A DNA stretch of 64,000 nucleotides from Actinospineispora acaciae DSM 45401 (GCF_000620785.1 NZ_JIAI01000004.1:434001-498000); one strand, 5' to 3'. Positions 42,649-50,831 are shown, numbered from the stretch's first letter. Made by a program: numbers and translations. Notes: generated from the letters alone by a model not told the origin.

Positions 42649-43457
42649 TGAGCGACTTCTACTCCCGCGAGATCGACACCACGAAGCCCAGCGCGGCGAG
42701 GCTGTACGACTACTATCTCGGCGGCACGCACAACTACCCCGTCGACCGTGCATTCGCCGAGCGAATCAGGGACATCTGCCCGTTCGCCTGGGACATGGCG
42801 CGGGACAACCGTGACTTCCTCCGCCGCGCCGTGCGGTTCGCCCTGGGGAACGGAATCCGGCAGTTCATCGACATCGGCTCCGGCGTGCCCACCGTGGGCA
42901 ACGTGCACGAGGCCGCCCACCAGATCGCGCCCGAGACGCGCGTCGTCTACGTGGACAACGACACCGAGGCCGTCGTGACCTCGCAGGACATGCTCAGGGA
43001 CTCCACGGTGGCCACCGCGATCCCCGGCGACCTGCGGCACCCCGACACCATCCTCGACCATCCCCGGACCGCGCGGCTCATCGACTTCGACCGGCCGGTC
43101 GGCCTGCTCATCGTGGCCGTTTTCCATTTCGTCAGCCCCCGTGACAATCCCCGCGCGCTGTTGCGTTCCTACCTGGATCGGCTCGCCCCGGGCAGCTACC
43201 TGGCGCTGTCCCACGCCGCGGTCGACGAGGCCACCCCGCTCGCCCGCGAGCAGTACCTGAACCTCGAACGGGAGTACGGCAGCACATCCAACCCCGTTTA
43301 CGTCCGCCGCCGCGACGAGTTCACCGAGCTTTTCGACGGCCTGGACATCGTGGAACCCGGCGTCGTGTACGCCACCGACTGGCGAAACGTCCAGCCCGTC
43401 GACCCGCATTCTCCGGGACGGCCCTGCCTGTACGCCGCCGTCGGCAGAAAGCCATGA
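42648..43457 (+). CDS. SAM-dependent methyltransferase, DUF574 family
   Basis: The 269-residue product matches the actinomycete DUF574 family: PSAARLYDYYLGGTHNYPVDRAFAE near the N-terminus, a SAM-binding FIDIGSGVPTVGNVHE loop and VVYVDNDTEAVV with the acidic ribose-binding position, then a VFHFVSP segment. The acceptor substrate of the family is unknown. It sits between the XRE-DUF5753 regulator and the DUF397 protein and is translationally coupled to the regulator, so methylation may be part of that regulatory unit. Confidence 0.9.
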   Translation: MSDFYSREIDTTKPSAARLYDYYLGGTHNYPVDRAFAERIRDICPFAWDMARDNRDFLRRAVRFALGNGIRQFIDIGSGVPTVGNVHEAAHQIAPETRVVYVDNDTEAVVTSQDMLRDSTVATAIPGDLRHPDTILDHPRTARLIDFDRPVGLLIVAVFHFVSPRDNPRALLRSYLDRLAPGSYLALSHAAVDEATPLAREQYLNLEREYGSTSNPVYVRRRDEFTELFDGLDIVEPGVVYATDWRNVQPVDPHSPGRPCLYAAVGRKP

Positions 43458-43470
43458 GAAAGGGAAGAGA

Positions 43471-43695
43471 ATGAGCAACTCGACGCCGCCCGCCTTCCAG
43501 CGCCAGCAGTTCCGCAAGTCCAGCCGCAGCGGTCAGGACCCGCACCGGTGTGTCGAGGTGGCCCACGCGCGCGGCTGGGTCGCCATCCGGGACAGCAAGC
43601 GGCCGTGGGACTCGCGCGACGACCACCACCTGGTGTTCACCGCCGCGCAGTTCGCCGCGTTCCTGGACGGCGTGCGCCACGGGGAGCTCGCCTAA
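43471..43695 (+). CDS. DUF397 protein (BldB/WhiJ-partner type)
   Basis: The 74-residue protein has the DUF397 core FRKSSRSGQDPHRCVEVAHARGWVAIRDSKRPWDSRDDHHLVFTAAQFAAFLDGVR. Partners of XRE-DUF5753 regulators often carry this domain and affect development or antibiotic production. AAAGGGAAGAG lies upstream of ATG 43471. The stop overlaps the convergent P450 gene stop by 4 bp. Confidence 0.9.
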   Translation: MSNSTPPAFQRQQFRKSSRSGQDPHRCVEVAHARGWVAIRDSKRPWDSRDDHHLVFTAAQFAAFLDGVRHGELA

Positions 43696-44870
43696 CCGGT
43701 CGTGTGCGCGATGACCTCCAGGTGCTCCAGCCCGCGCAGGCCGTTGTTGATCATCGGGGTCGACGAGACGACCTCGAACCCGGTCACCCGGTCGGCGAGG
43801 CGTTCGAGCAGCGCGGTCATCTCCAGCCGGGCCAGGTGCATGCCCACACAGACGTGCTCGCCGCGACCGAAGGCGAGGTGGTCGGACGGGCGGCGGGTGA
43901 TGTCGAACCGGGTGGGGTCCGGGTAGTGGCGCTCGTCGCGGTTGGCCGACCCGTAGAGCAGCGCGACCCGGCTGCCGGCCGGCAGCGCCACGCCGTCGAT
44001 CTCGTGGTCCTCGGTGAGCACCCTGCTGAACTGCGGCACCGGCGACTCCAGGCGCAGCGACTCGTTGATCGCGTGCGGGATCAGCGTTCGGTCGGACCGC
44101 AGCAGCTCCCACTGGTCGGGATGGCGGGCGAACAGCGCGATCGTGTTGGTGATCGCCAGGATCGTGGTGTCCAGGCTGGGCGTGACATAGTCGAGCATCA
44201 TCACCGGGCACTTGTCCCGGGGCAGCTCGCCGCGATCGGCCGCCTGGTAGAGGTGGGCGGCCCAGCCGTCCGGATCCAGGTTGCCGGGCACCGCGTCGTT
44301 GACCGCGAACGCGATGAACTCCTCGACCGAGGGCATGGCCTTGGCGAACCGGGCGTTGGCCGGCCCCTGGACGTCCCAGATCGCCGCCGCCCAGTCCAGC
44401 ATCTTCGCCCGTCCCCGGTCGGGCAGCCCGACCAGGTCTGACACCACCGTCATCGGCAGGTGCTCGGCCAGCTCGGTGGCGGCGTCGAACCGGCCGCGCT
44501 CCACCAGCCGGGTGACGACCCGGTCGGCCTCGGCCTCGATCCTGGGGGCCACGTCGCGCATCCGGTCCTGGCGCAGCGGGCGTCCGAGCACCCCGCGCAG
44601 CATCGTGTGCTCGGGCGGGTCGCTGCACAGCGTGATGCCCTCGAGCTGGGCGTTCATCTCGGGGTCGACGAACACGCCTCGGGCCGAGGTGAACGTCTTC
44701 CAGTCCATCAGGGCCGTGCGCACCTGCTCGTAGCGGGGCAGGGCGTAGAGGTCGTAGCGGGGTAGGTGCACCACCGGGCCCTGCCCGCGCAGCCGCTCGT
44801 AGATCGGGTAGGGGTCGACCCGGGCCTCGTCGGTGTAGAGGTCGACGTCGCTGACCGGCACGTTCGCCAT
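43692..44870 (-). CDS. Cytochrome P450
   Basis: The 392-residue soluble P450 has the heme loop FGRGEHVCVGMHLA (axial Cys near residue 339) and the K-helix ESLRLESPV (ExxR). The I-helix reads DYVTPSLDTT, where the usual AGxDT alcohol-acid region has Pro-Ser before Leu-Asp, with Asp-Thr-Thr retained. ATG 44870 follows GGAG; a longer in-frame start lacks P450 sequence. No ferredoxin gene is adjacent. Substrate is unknown; aromatic P450s of the CYP199 kind look somewhat similar at the N-terminus (YERLRGQGPVVHLPRYDLYALPRYEQV). Confidence 0.9.
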   Translation of the reverse strand: MANVPVSDVDLYTDEARVDPYPIYERLRGQGPVVHLPRYDLYALPRYEQVRTALMDWKTFTSARGVFVDPEMNAQLEGITLCSDPPEHTMLRGVLGRPLRQDRMRDVAPRIEAEADRVVTRLVERGRFDAATELAEHLPMTVVSDLVGLPDRGRAKMLDWAAAIWDVQGPANARFAKAMPSVEEFIAFAVNDAVPGNLDPDGWAAHLYQAADRGELPRDKCPVMMLDYVTPSLDTTILAITNTIALFARHPDQWELLRSDRTLIPHAINESLRLESPVPQFSRVLTEDHEIDGVALPAGSRVALLYGSANRDERHYPDPTRFDITRRPSDHLAFGRGEHVCVGMHLARLEMTALLERLADRVTGFEVVSSTPMINNGLRGLEHLEVIAHTTG

Positions 44871-45087
44871 GGTGGCTCCGGTTCGAGGTTGGGTGGTCCG
44901 CCGCGCGTGACACAGCACAACACAGGTGACCGGCGCCCGCACTACGGCGCTCCCCACGGTCGGTCCCGCCGAGTGCTACCGAGGGTCGTGGTCGTCGTGG
45001 ACGATCGAGAGGCGTTCGCCCGAAAATGGCCCGCCGGGCGCGTGACACTGCTGAGATGACGGTGGTGTCCGTGGTCCGCCTCGGGAG

Positions 45088-45654
45088 GTGGTCAACCTGT
45101 TCGGTCGTTGGCGGTCGCGGTACCCGTACCGGCCTGGCTCGCGGCCGAGCGACGCCACGGACGCCGCCGCCTTCGCCTGGCAGGTCCATCAGGCGCAGGA
45201 GGCGTTGACGAGCAAGGTCGACACGAAGGGGTCGATCCTTCTCGCCCTCGAAGGCGGCGCCCTGTTCGCGACGCTGTCGGCCAACAGCAAGGGCGCCGCG
45301 CTCGCCGGGCTCGTCGGATGGCGGCATGCGGCGGAACTCGGCGGAATCACCGCGCTGATCCTGTCGATGGTCGCCGCGGGCACCGCGGTGTTCCCGAGGT
45401 TGGGCAGCGTTCGACGGCAGCACGCGCAGCACCGGATGCACGTCGCGTACTTCGGCCATCTACGTCACTGGGAGCCGGCCGAGCTCCACCAGCGGTTGCG
45501 GGACCTGCGCCCGGAGGAGCGACTCGCATCGCTGGCCCACCAGCTCGTGCGGGTGGGGAAGCTGAACTGGGCGAAGTATCGGCTCGTCCAGGCCTCGCTC
45601 ATGCTGGCGCTGGTCGGCGTGCTCGCCCTGAGCGCGGCGGCCTTCCTCGCCTAG
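45088..45654 (+). CDS. Pycsar-effector-like membrane protein (PycTM type)
   Basis: The 188-residue protein has three predicted transmembrane stretches: about 50-74 (ILLALEGGALFATLS), 82-103 (GITALILSMVAAGTAVFPR) and 168-187 (ASLMLALVGVLALSAAAFLA). They follow a helix with QAQEALTSKVDTKGS. The loop carries HVAYFGHLRHW, and LASLAHQLVRVGKLNWAKYRLVQ precedes TM3. This order matches the family of Pycsar TM effectors, which respond to cyclic pyrimidine nucleotides by disrupting the membrane. The GTG start sits directly on GGGAGG, so initiation may be leaderless. It converges with and overlaps the DUF4407 gene by 4 bp. Family assignment is by pattern recognition and needs a profile search. Confidence 0.72.
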   Translation: MVNLFGRWRSRYPYRPGSRPSDATDAAAFAWQVHQAQEALTSKVDTKGSILLALEGGALFATLSANSKGAALAGLVGWRHAAELGGITALILSMVAAGTAVFPRLGSVRRQHAQHRMHVAYFGHLRHWEPAELHQRLRDLRPEERLASLAHQLVRVGKLNWAKYRLVQASLMLALVGVLALSAAAFLA

Positions 45655-46922
45655 GGCTGCTCCCTCCGGTACAACTGGTACAGCCGCTCGGTCTGTTCGT
45701 CGAGCTCGCGTTCGAGGTCGAGACGGGTGCGACGATCGTCCTCGGCGTACTCGTCGAGCGTGGCACGCCGCTTCCGCAGCCCGTCCTCCTTGCTCGCCTC
45801 CCCGACCAGGGACGTGATCTCCTCGCGGCGCCGGAGCTCCTCGTCGTAGAGCTTGACGTCGGATTCCGTCCGCCGCATGACCAGCCGGTCGTACGCGGTG
45901 GGGCCGCCCATCCATTTCGCCAGCACCGGCAGGCAGTCGACCACGACCAGCAGCAGCCGGAGTATCCAGTGCGCGACCGTCACGGGCGTGCTCGTGGCCG
46001 ACAGCTTCCCGAGCGCATCGAGCTCCTCGAGGATGCCCACCGCCTGGGTGCGCGCGTCGTTCTGCTTCTTGTCGATCTCGGCCTGAACCTTGGCGCCGTA
46101 GCTGGTCGCCGCCTCGGTGACCTTGTTCTGAAGGTCGTTGATCCTGCCGTCGAGCCTGACGAGATCGGCCGGCCGCTGCTCCAGCCTCGTGTCACGGCGG
46201 TACTGCTCGGCGACCTCTCGGTTGTGCAGGCACTGAGGGCCTTCGCCGCGAACCCCGGTGGTGTCGGGCCTGGCGGTGCCCGCGCATTCGGCCCGAGTGG
46301 CGGCGTCGAGCTCCTCCCAGCGGTTCTTGTCCCGGTCGAGCGCCGCCGCGTCGTTGTCCCGGCGCGCGCGAAGATCGGCGAGCTCCGTACGCAGGGTGCT
46401 CGGCGAGTCGGGGAGGGCCAGGCGATGACTGGCGCACCGGTGATCGGCGACGGGCTCGTCGGTCGCCGGATTGCAGGTCTTCCACGTGCTCGCCTCGGCC
46501 GCGATCATCTCCTCCCGGGTCAGGGTCACCTGCCGTTCGATCGCCGGCCGGAACACCAGTATCACCATCGGCTCCGCGATCACGAACCCCAACAGCACCG
46601 AGAGCATCAGCCTCGGCAGCAGGGTCCTCGCCCGCCGCGAGCCGTGCGTGCTCGAGATGAGCCAGCTGTCGATCGTCAGGATGACCAGGCCCCAGGCGGG
46701 GGCGAACGCCACGGCGCCCAGCGCCGAGATCCAGCCCGTCGCCAGTTGGCTCGTCACGACCAGCATGGACACCGTGCTCAACGCCGCGGTCAGGCAGACG
46801 ATCGCCCCCATCCTGGTGTAGCGCGGGCGGTCCAGCTTCACGCGGTCGAGTAGGTCTTCGTTGACGCCGATCAGGCGGCGTAGCCAGTAGGCGATCACGC
46901 GGATGTGCCGCTCAATCGGCAT
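45651..46922 (-). CDS. DUF4407 membrane protein with coiled coil
   Basis: The 423-residue protein has three transmembrane segments near the N-terminus (about 38-60, 67-90, 105-123), one near 317-342 (VAHWILRLLLVVVDCLPVLAKWM) and two charged coiled-coil regions (STLRTELADLRARRDNDAAALDRDKNRWEEL and ERELDEQTERLYQLYRREQ). This is the DUF4407 pattern; the family has no established function. Cysteines at CNPATDEPVADHRC and ECAGTA, CLHN may pair in the loop between TM3 and TM4. It is the last gene of the Crp-cyclase-ATPase operon, overlapping the ATPase gene by 11 bp. Confidence 0.8.
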   Translation of the reverse strand: MPIERHIRVIAYWLRRLIGVNEDLLDRVKLDRPRYTRMGAIVCLTAALSTVSMLVVTSQLATGWISALGAVAFAPAWGLVILTIDSWLISSTHGSRRARTLLPRLMLSVLLGFVIAEPMVILVFRPAIERQVTLTREEMIAAEASTWKTCNPATDEPVADHRCASHRLALPDSPSTLRTELADLRARRDNDAAALDRDKNRWEELDAATRAECAGTARPDTTGVRGEGPQCLHNREVAEQYRRDTRLEQRPADLVRLDGRINDLQNKVTEAATSYGAKVQAEIDKKQNDARTQAVGILEELDALGKLSATSTPVTVAHWILRLLLVVVDCLPVLAKWMGGPTAYDRLVMRRTESDVKLYDEELRRREEITSLVGEASKEDGLRKRRATLDEYAEDDRRTRLDLERELDEQTERLYQLYRREQP

Positions 46923-49359
46923 CGTCGGGCTCCTTCTGGTCGGGCGGGCTGGTCAGGTGCGGCGGGGTGAACACGTCGACGCCGGTCAGCTCGACGGTCA
47001 GGCCCGGCCAGGGGACGCCGCGGACCTTGAGGTCCGCGCGAACCCATGCGTGCACGTCCCCGCGCATCCGCGCGGTGTCGGTCAGGGAGTGCGTTCGGCC
47101 GAGCGTCTCGAGCCTCGGCCGTCCGCACAGGTGATCGCGCAGGCGTCCTTCCGCGTCCTCGGTTCCGTGGCGCACCACGGCCACGGGGTCGACTACCGTG
47201 CAGGCGAGCCTGATGCGCACGATGAAAGGGACGGCCTCCGCGGAGGGAACGGGGATGATCACCCGCACGGCCCGGCTCGCCGAGATGTCGACGACGCTGA
47301 CGTGGGCGGCGCGCGCGAGGACACCGGATCGTTCACGGCGTCCGGGATCCGGCAGGCAATCGCCGCCCGCATGGAACACCAGCGCCTCGTGCGGCCCCGT
47401 TCGAGGCAGCCCGTCCGGGCGCCCGCCTCCGACCACGCGCAGGACCCGAAGCCAGCGGTTCATGGGCTCGATGCGGTGCCGGCGGATGATCGGGTACGGG
47501 CGGCCGGGGCCGTCCTTCGCGTCCGGCTCGGGTGGCGGGGGTGGCGGGGGTGGCGCCGGCTGCCCGGCGGGCGCCGGCCGTTCGGCGGGCGGCGGGGGCA
47601 CACCGTGTGGGGCGGTCCGCGCTTCGGCCACCGCGTCGGACGACGATTGCAGCCATCTGGCGATGTCCTCCGCCTCGGGCTTTGCGCCGCCGGCGGCGAA
47701 CCCGGCCAGGGCCTTGGCCACAGCGGCGGGGTCGACCAGCAACGGTGCCATCAGCCTGCCGACGAGGTCGGTGCGGTCGGGCCGGTCTCCCAGGAAGGAA
47801 CCGATCGTGGACCGGTCATCGGTCCAGTTGCGGGCCGTGAGCGCGGCCCGCACGGACCGCCTGACCGATTCCTCCGCGTCCGGGGAGAGCCGACGGTCGG
47901 CGGCGTCGTCGAGCAGGCGGGCTAGCAGATCGAGCACGACGGCGCCGTCATCGCCCTCCGTCTGCAGGGTGCTGAACAACGCCCCGAAGGCATCCGCGTA
48001 CGTGTCATCGCCGGGGCGCGGGCTGTCTGCGAGCAGCCGCCGCAGCTCGTGCACCGCCTCGGCCGGAAACCTCACGCCCAACTCGCCGCTCAGGGCGATT
48101 GCGGCCGTCTGCCGTTGGGGCGAGGTACCCCGCGCCCACCCACGTACTATGCGCAGTGCCGTCGACACGGACCGCTCGTCCAGACACAGGGCCCAGATCA
48201 CAAACGCGGCCGTGGTCTGCGCGTTCCAGCCCGATCCCCCCTCCGACCACGGCTCGAGAAACTCCGTCTCGACCATCGTGGGATCGACCTTCGCCAGCCC
48301 GGACAGCCCGAACGCGACCGAGAGGTCGGCCCCGGCGTGCACGATCTCCCCGAGCCACGCCGAGACCCCCTCCCACACCGAACGGGGTTGACGAGCCCAC
48401 AGCTCGGCCAGCACGTGGTCCCGGTACCTGGCGTCCGCGAACGTGGGAGTACCGCCGGGCCCGGTGACGACCAGGCTGTTCGGCTTGGCGGGCGCGGCGT
48501 GCTCGTCCACGTGCAGGTGAGTCCCGAGCGACTTCGCCCTGGTCCTGAAGTCCTCGCCGGTGACGTCCGCGCTGAACGCCAGCGCGGTCATCTCGACGAC
48601 CTCCCACTGCGTGGGGTCGGTGCCGAACCAGGTCCGGACCACCTCGACGGCGGAACTGTCCAGGCGTCGCAGTGCGTGCGGCACGGACTCGCCCTCGGCG
48701 ACGTGCGACGCGACCTTCACGAGCTCGGTCAGGGAACACTCGACCGGGAGCGCCTCGACGAGCTCGTCCACCGCGTGCTCGGCGCCGGCAAGGTACACCC
48801 GGACCACGTCCTGTCTCGGCGGTGGCCGCCACCGCACCGCGGTCACTATCTCGACCTCGGGGCTGATCGGCTCCTGGCGCGTCACCACCAGGAACGCGCC
48901 GGCCTCGCGGACCGCGTCACGCGCCTTGTGCCAGTCGAAGTCCGAAGGCGGCGCCGACTTGTCGTCCGCCTGGTCGACCACCAGGTAACCGTGGCCGGAT
49001 TCGTAGCTGTGAGCGGCGATCTCCTGAATCGAGCTCGCGGGGGAAAGCACGGTCAGCGGCCCATCCGTCCGGCTACGTAGCAGGCTGATCGCCGCGGCGC
49101 GCTTCCCGAGCCCTCGCTTTCCCTGGAGAACAACTATGTGATCGACGCCAAGCGCTTGTGCGGCCTCGGGCTCGCACGGCCCCGGCACGTAGCGACCGGT
49201 CACCAGTTCGATGTCACGGTCATGCAGCAGCCCCGTCTCCCGGCGAGGCGATCCCTGCCGCACGCCGCTGCCTGCCCCGAAGACGCTGTCTTTGGCGTAC
49301 ACGGGGCCGTAGATTTGAACGATAGATCGGATACTGCGAGGCAGTTCGGAATCGGCCAT
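46912..49359 (-). CDS. STAND-like P-loop protein with helical repeats and SPFH-like C-terminus
   Basis: The 815-residue protein has a P-loop near 76-87 (VVLQGKRGLGKR) in which the usual Ser/Thr after Lys is Arg, and a Walker-B-like GYLVVDQADD near 123-132, so nucleotide hydrolysis may be impaired. A long helical middle (about 190-570) follows, then a proline-rich hinge (QPAPPPPPPPPEPD). The last 200 residues (VRVIIPVPSAEAVPFIVRIRLACTVVDPVAVVRHG ... WVRADLKVRGVPWPGLTVELTGVDVF) resemble a prohibitin/SPFH fold. I do not recognise the whole protein as a named family. Only 1 bp separates it from the cyclase-like gene. It may be the sensor or scaffold of the system. Confidence 0.65.
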   Translation of the reverse strand: MADSELPRSIRSIVQIYGPVYAKDSVFGAGSGVRQGSPRRETGLLHDRDIELVTGRYVPGPCEPEAAQALGVDHIVVLQGKRGLGKRAAAISLLRSRTDGPLTVLSPASSIQEIAAHSYESGHGYLVVDQADDKSAPPSDFDWHKARDAVREAGAFLVVTRQEPISPEVEIVTAVRWRPPPRQDVVRVYLAGAEHAVDELVEALPVECSLTELVKVASHVAEGESVPHALRRLDSSAVEVVRTWFGTDPTQWEVVEMTALAFSADVTGEDFRTRAKSLGTHLHVDEHAAPAKPNSLVVTGPGGTPTFADARYRDHVLAELWARQPRSVWEGVSAWLGEIVHAGADLSVAFGLSGLAKVDPTMVETEFLEPWSEGGSGWNAQTTAAFVIWALCLDERSVSTALRIVRGWARGTSPQRQTAAIALSGELGVRFPAEAVHELRRLLADSPRPGDDTYADAFGALFSTLQTEGDDGAVVLDLLARLLDDAADRRLSPDAEESVRRSVRAALTARNWTDDRSTIGSFLGDRPDRTDLVGRLMAPLLVDPAAVAKALAGFAAGGAKPEAEDIARWLQSSSDAVAEARTAPHGVPPPPAERPAPAGQPAPPPPPPPPEPDAKDGPGRPYPIIRRHRIEPMNRWLRVLRVVGGGRPDGLPRTGPHEALVFHAGGDCLPDPGRRERSGVLARAAHVSVVDISASRAVRVIIPVPSAEAVPFIVRIRLACTVVDPVAVVRHGTEDAEGRLRDHLCGRPRLETLGRTHSLTDTARMRGDVHAWVRADLKVRGVPWPGLTVELTGVDVFTPPHLTSPPDQKEPDDAD

Positions 49360-49360
49360 T

Positions 49361-50071
49361 CTATTTCCACCCGATGCCGATGACCGAGTGCGATGCGTTC
49401 ACCGTCCCAACGATGTTCTGGAACATCTTTGTCTCGGATGGAGACGATGGCGCTTTCGGCGTGCGGGCCTGCCCGTCGGAGCCTTGCCCGACGGGCAGAT
49501 GGATCCACCCTTGGTCCGTGAAGTCCTTGACGGACACCTGGACCGCCTCAAATGGCGTGGTCATGAGCCCTCGCTCGCCGTGGACGACGACGTCGTTGTA
49601 GATCCGGTCACTGACGATGAGACCGAGATCCGCCTCGGTGCGGTCCTTCATGGCCTCGCGCAGGGGCGGCGCGTCGCGCAACCGAGCAGCGCAGATGACG
49701 GCATCGCCGGCGACGTGCGGCTCGTGAAGCACGGTCTCGCCATGATCGATCGCCACCCGGACCCGCAGCCGGTACGATTCCTTTACCCTGCGGTTCGCCT
49801 CGCCCAGCGCAATCACCAACTCACGCAGGACGAAGTCGGAGATTATCCAAGAAATCGCTACGTTCTTGTCCACGACCATGGTCAGGCTATCTCCGTCGGT
49901 GCGACGGTAGGCGCCGGCGATCGGGTATTGCGGGTCTCGCACCTTATCGATAGCCTTCTTGGTGACCTCGTCGAGGGTGCGGTCCAGGTGCACCTGCCGG
50001 TGTCTATCGCCGGCACTGGAACCGACGACGTCGAAGCTGATCACGGTGCGGGACAGGGCAAGCTCGCCCAC
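49361..50071 (-). CDS. Class III nucleotidyl-cyclase-like protein
   Basis: GTG 50071 follows AAAGGACA and gives 236 residues. The first strand TVISFDVVGSSAGD carries the first metal-binding Asp (D14). RRTDGDSLTMVV carries the second (D61) in the GD hairpin, and RLRVRVAIDHGETVLHEPHVAGDAVICAARL matches the class III GxHxGE...GdxVNxAARL block with R130 kept but the transition-state Asn replaced by Ile126. Cyclic-nucleotide synthesis is therefore likely but altered specificity, as in pyrimidine cyclases, is possible. A 90-residue C-terminal extension has no recognised domain. It lies 43 bp after the Crp-like gene. Confidence 0.72.
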   Translation of the reverse strand: MGELALSRTVISFDVVGSSAGDRHRQVHLDRTLDEVTKKAIDKVRDPQYPIAGAYRRTDGDSLTMVVDKNVAISWIISDFVLRELVIALGEANRRVKESYRLRVRVAIDHGETVLHEPHVAGDAVICAARLRDAPPLREAMKDRTEADLGLIVSDRIYNDVVVHGERGLMTTPFEAVQVSVKDFTDQGWIHLPVGQGSDGQARTPKAPSSPSETKMFQNIVGTVNASHSVIGIGWK

Positions 50072-50114
50072 AAGTTCTGTCCTTTCGGGGTGGTCACGAC
50101 TGCGCTGAGGTTGA

Positions 50115-50831
50115 TCAGGATGAAGGGCGACAGGCGCGGCAAAAACATCGTGTGGTGGGTTGTGCGAAGTTTTCCGATGGGAGTGCTCGGCGCACCCTGT
50201 CGGTGCAGGGCAGGACGAGCCTGCCGTAGCGGGTCTCGACGACCGACCGCTCACGCAGATCACGCAGCGACCGCTGCACCGACCCGACCGACGCGGCGGC
50301 CATCTGCGACAGCTCCTCCTGGTTCAGCGGGATGGTGACCGGATACCGGCCGTCCAACCGGGCGAAGAACTCGCCGACGTGCACAAGCACCCGCAGCACC
50401 CGGGTGTCGACGTCGTGGGCCAGCAACGCCATGTGATGGGTCTCGGACGTGCGCAGCCGCACGGAGACCTGCCGGACCACCTCGAACGCCACCCTCGGGA
50501 ACTCCCCGAGGTAGCCCAGGAACTGGCTCCGCGCGATCTTGACTCCGGACAGCGGGCCACCCGCCACCACCGACGCCGACCGTGGTCGATCATCGATGCA
50601 GGCCATTTCGCCCAGCAGCGCCCCCGGCCCACAGACGCCCAGCAGTCGGACGCTACCGGCCGAAGTGTGGCTCATGATCTTCACGAAGCCGGTGCGCAGG
50701 ACGATGACGCAGTCGCCCTCCTCGCCCTGGCGTATAAGCTGACGACCCTTCCGGTACATCACCCCGCGCCCCAGTGGCTCCAGAGCGCCCAGCGCCGGTA
50801 CCGACAGGTTGAAGTTTCCCCCACTGTCCAT
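50115..50831 (-). CDS. Crp/Fnr-family regulator with cyclic-nucleotide-binding domain
   Basis: The 238-residue protein has a cNMP-binding beta-roll (about 20-135). The phosphate-binding cassette is conserved: GALLGEMACIDDRPRSASV keeps the Glu and the Arg-Ser-Ala that contact the cyclic phosphate and ribose in CRP. A dimer helix and HTH_Crp domain follow (LNQEELSQMAAASVGSVQRSLRDLRERSVVE, about 180-215). ATG 50831 has GGGGGAA upstream. It heads the operon with the cyclase-like protein, so it probably reads the local cyclic nucleotide and controls the operon. The C-terminal CFCRACRPSS is unusual. Confidence 0.87.
   Translation of the reverse strand: MDSGGNFNLSVPALGALEPLGRGVMYRKGRQLIRQGEEGDCVIVLRTGFVKIMSHTSAGSVRLLGVCGPGALLGEMACIDDRPRSASVVAGGPLSGVKIARSQFLGYLGEFPRVAFEVVRQVSVRLRTSETHHMALLAHDVDTRVLRVLVHVGEFFARLDGRYPVTIPLNQEELSQMAAASVGSVQRSLRDLRERSVVETRYGRLVLPCTDRVRRALPSENFAQPTTRCFCRACRPSS

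Noticed and set aside
42138..43457. Long start for the DUF574 methyltransferase
   Set aside because: The upstream 170 residues lie within the XRE gene and lack family similarity; GTG 42648 overlaps the preceding stop.
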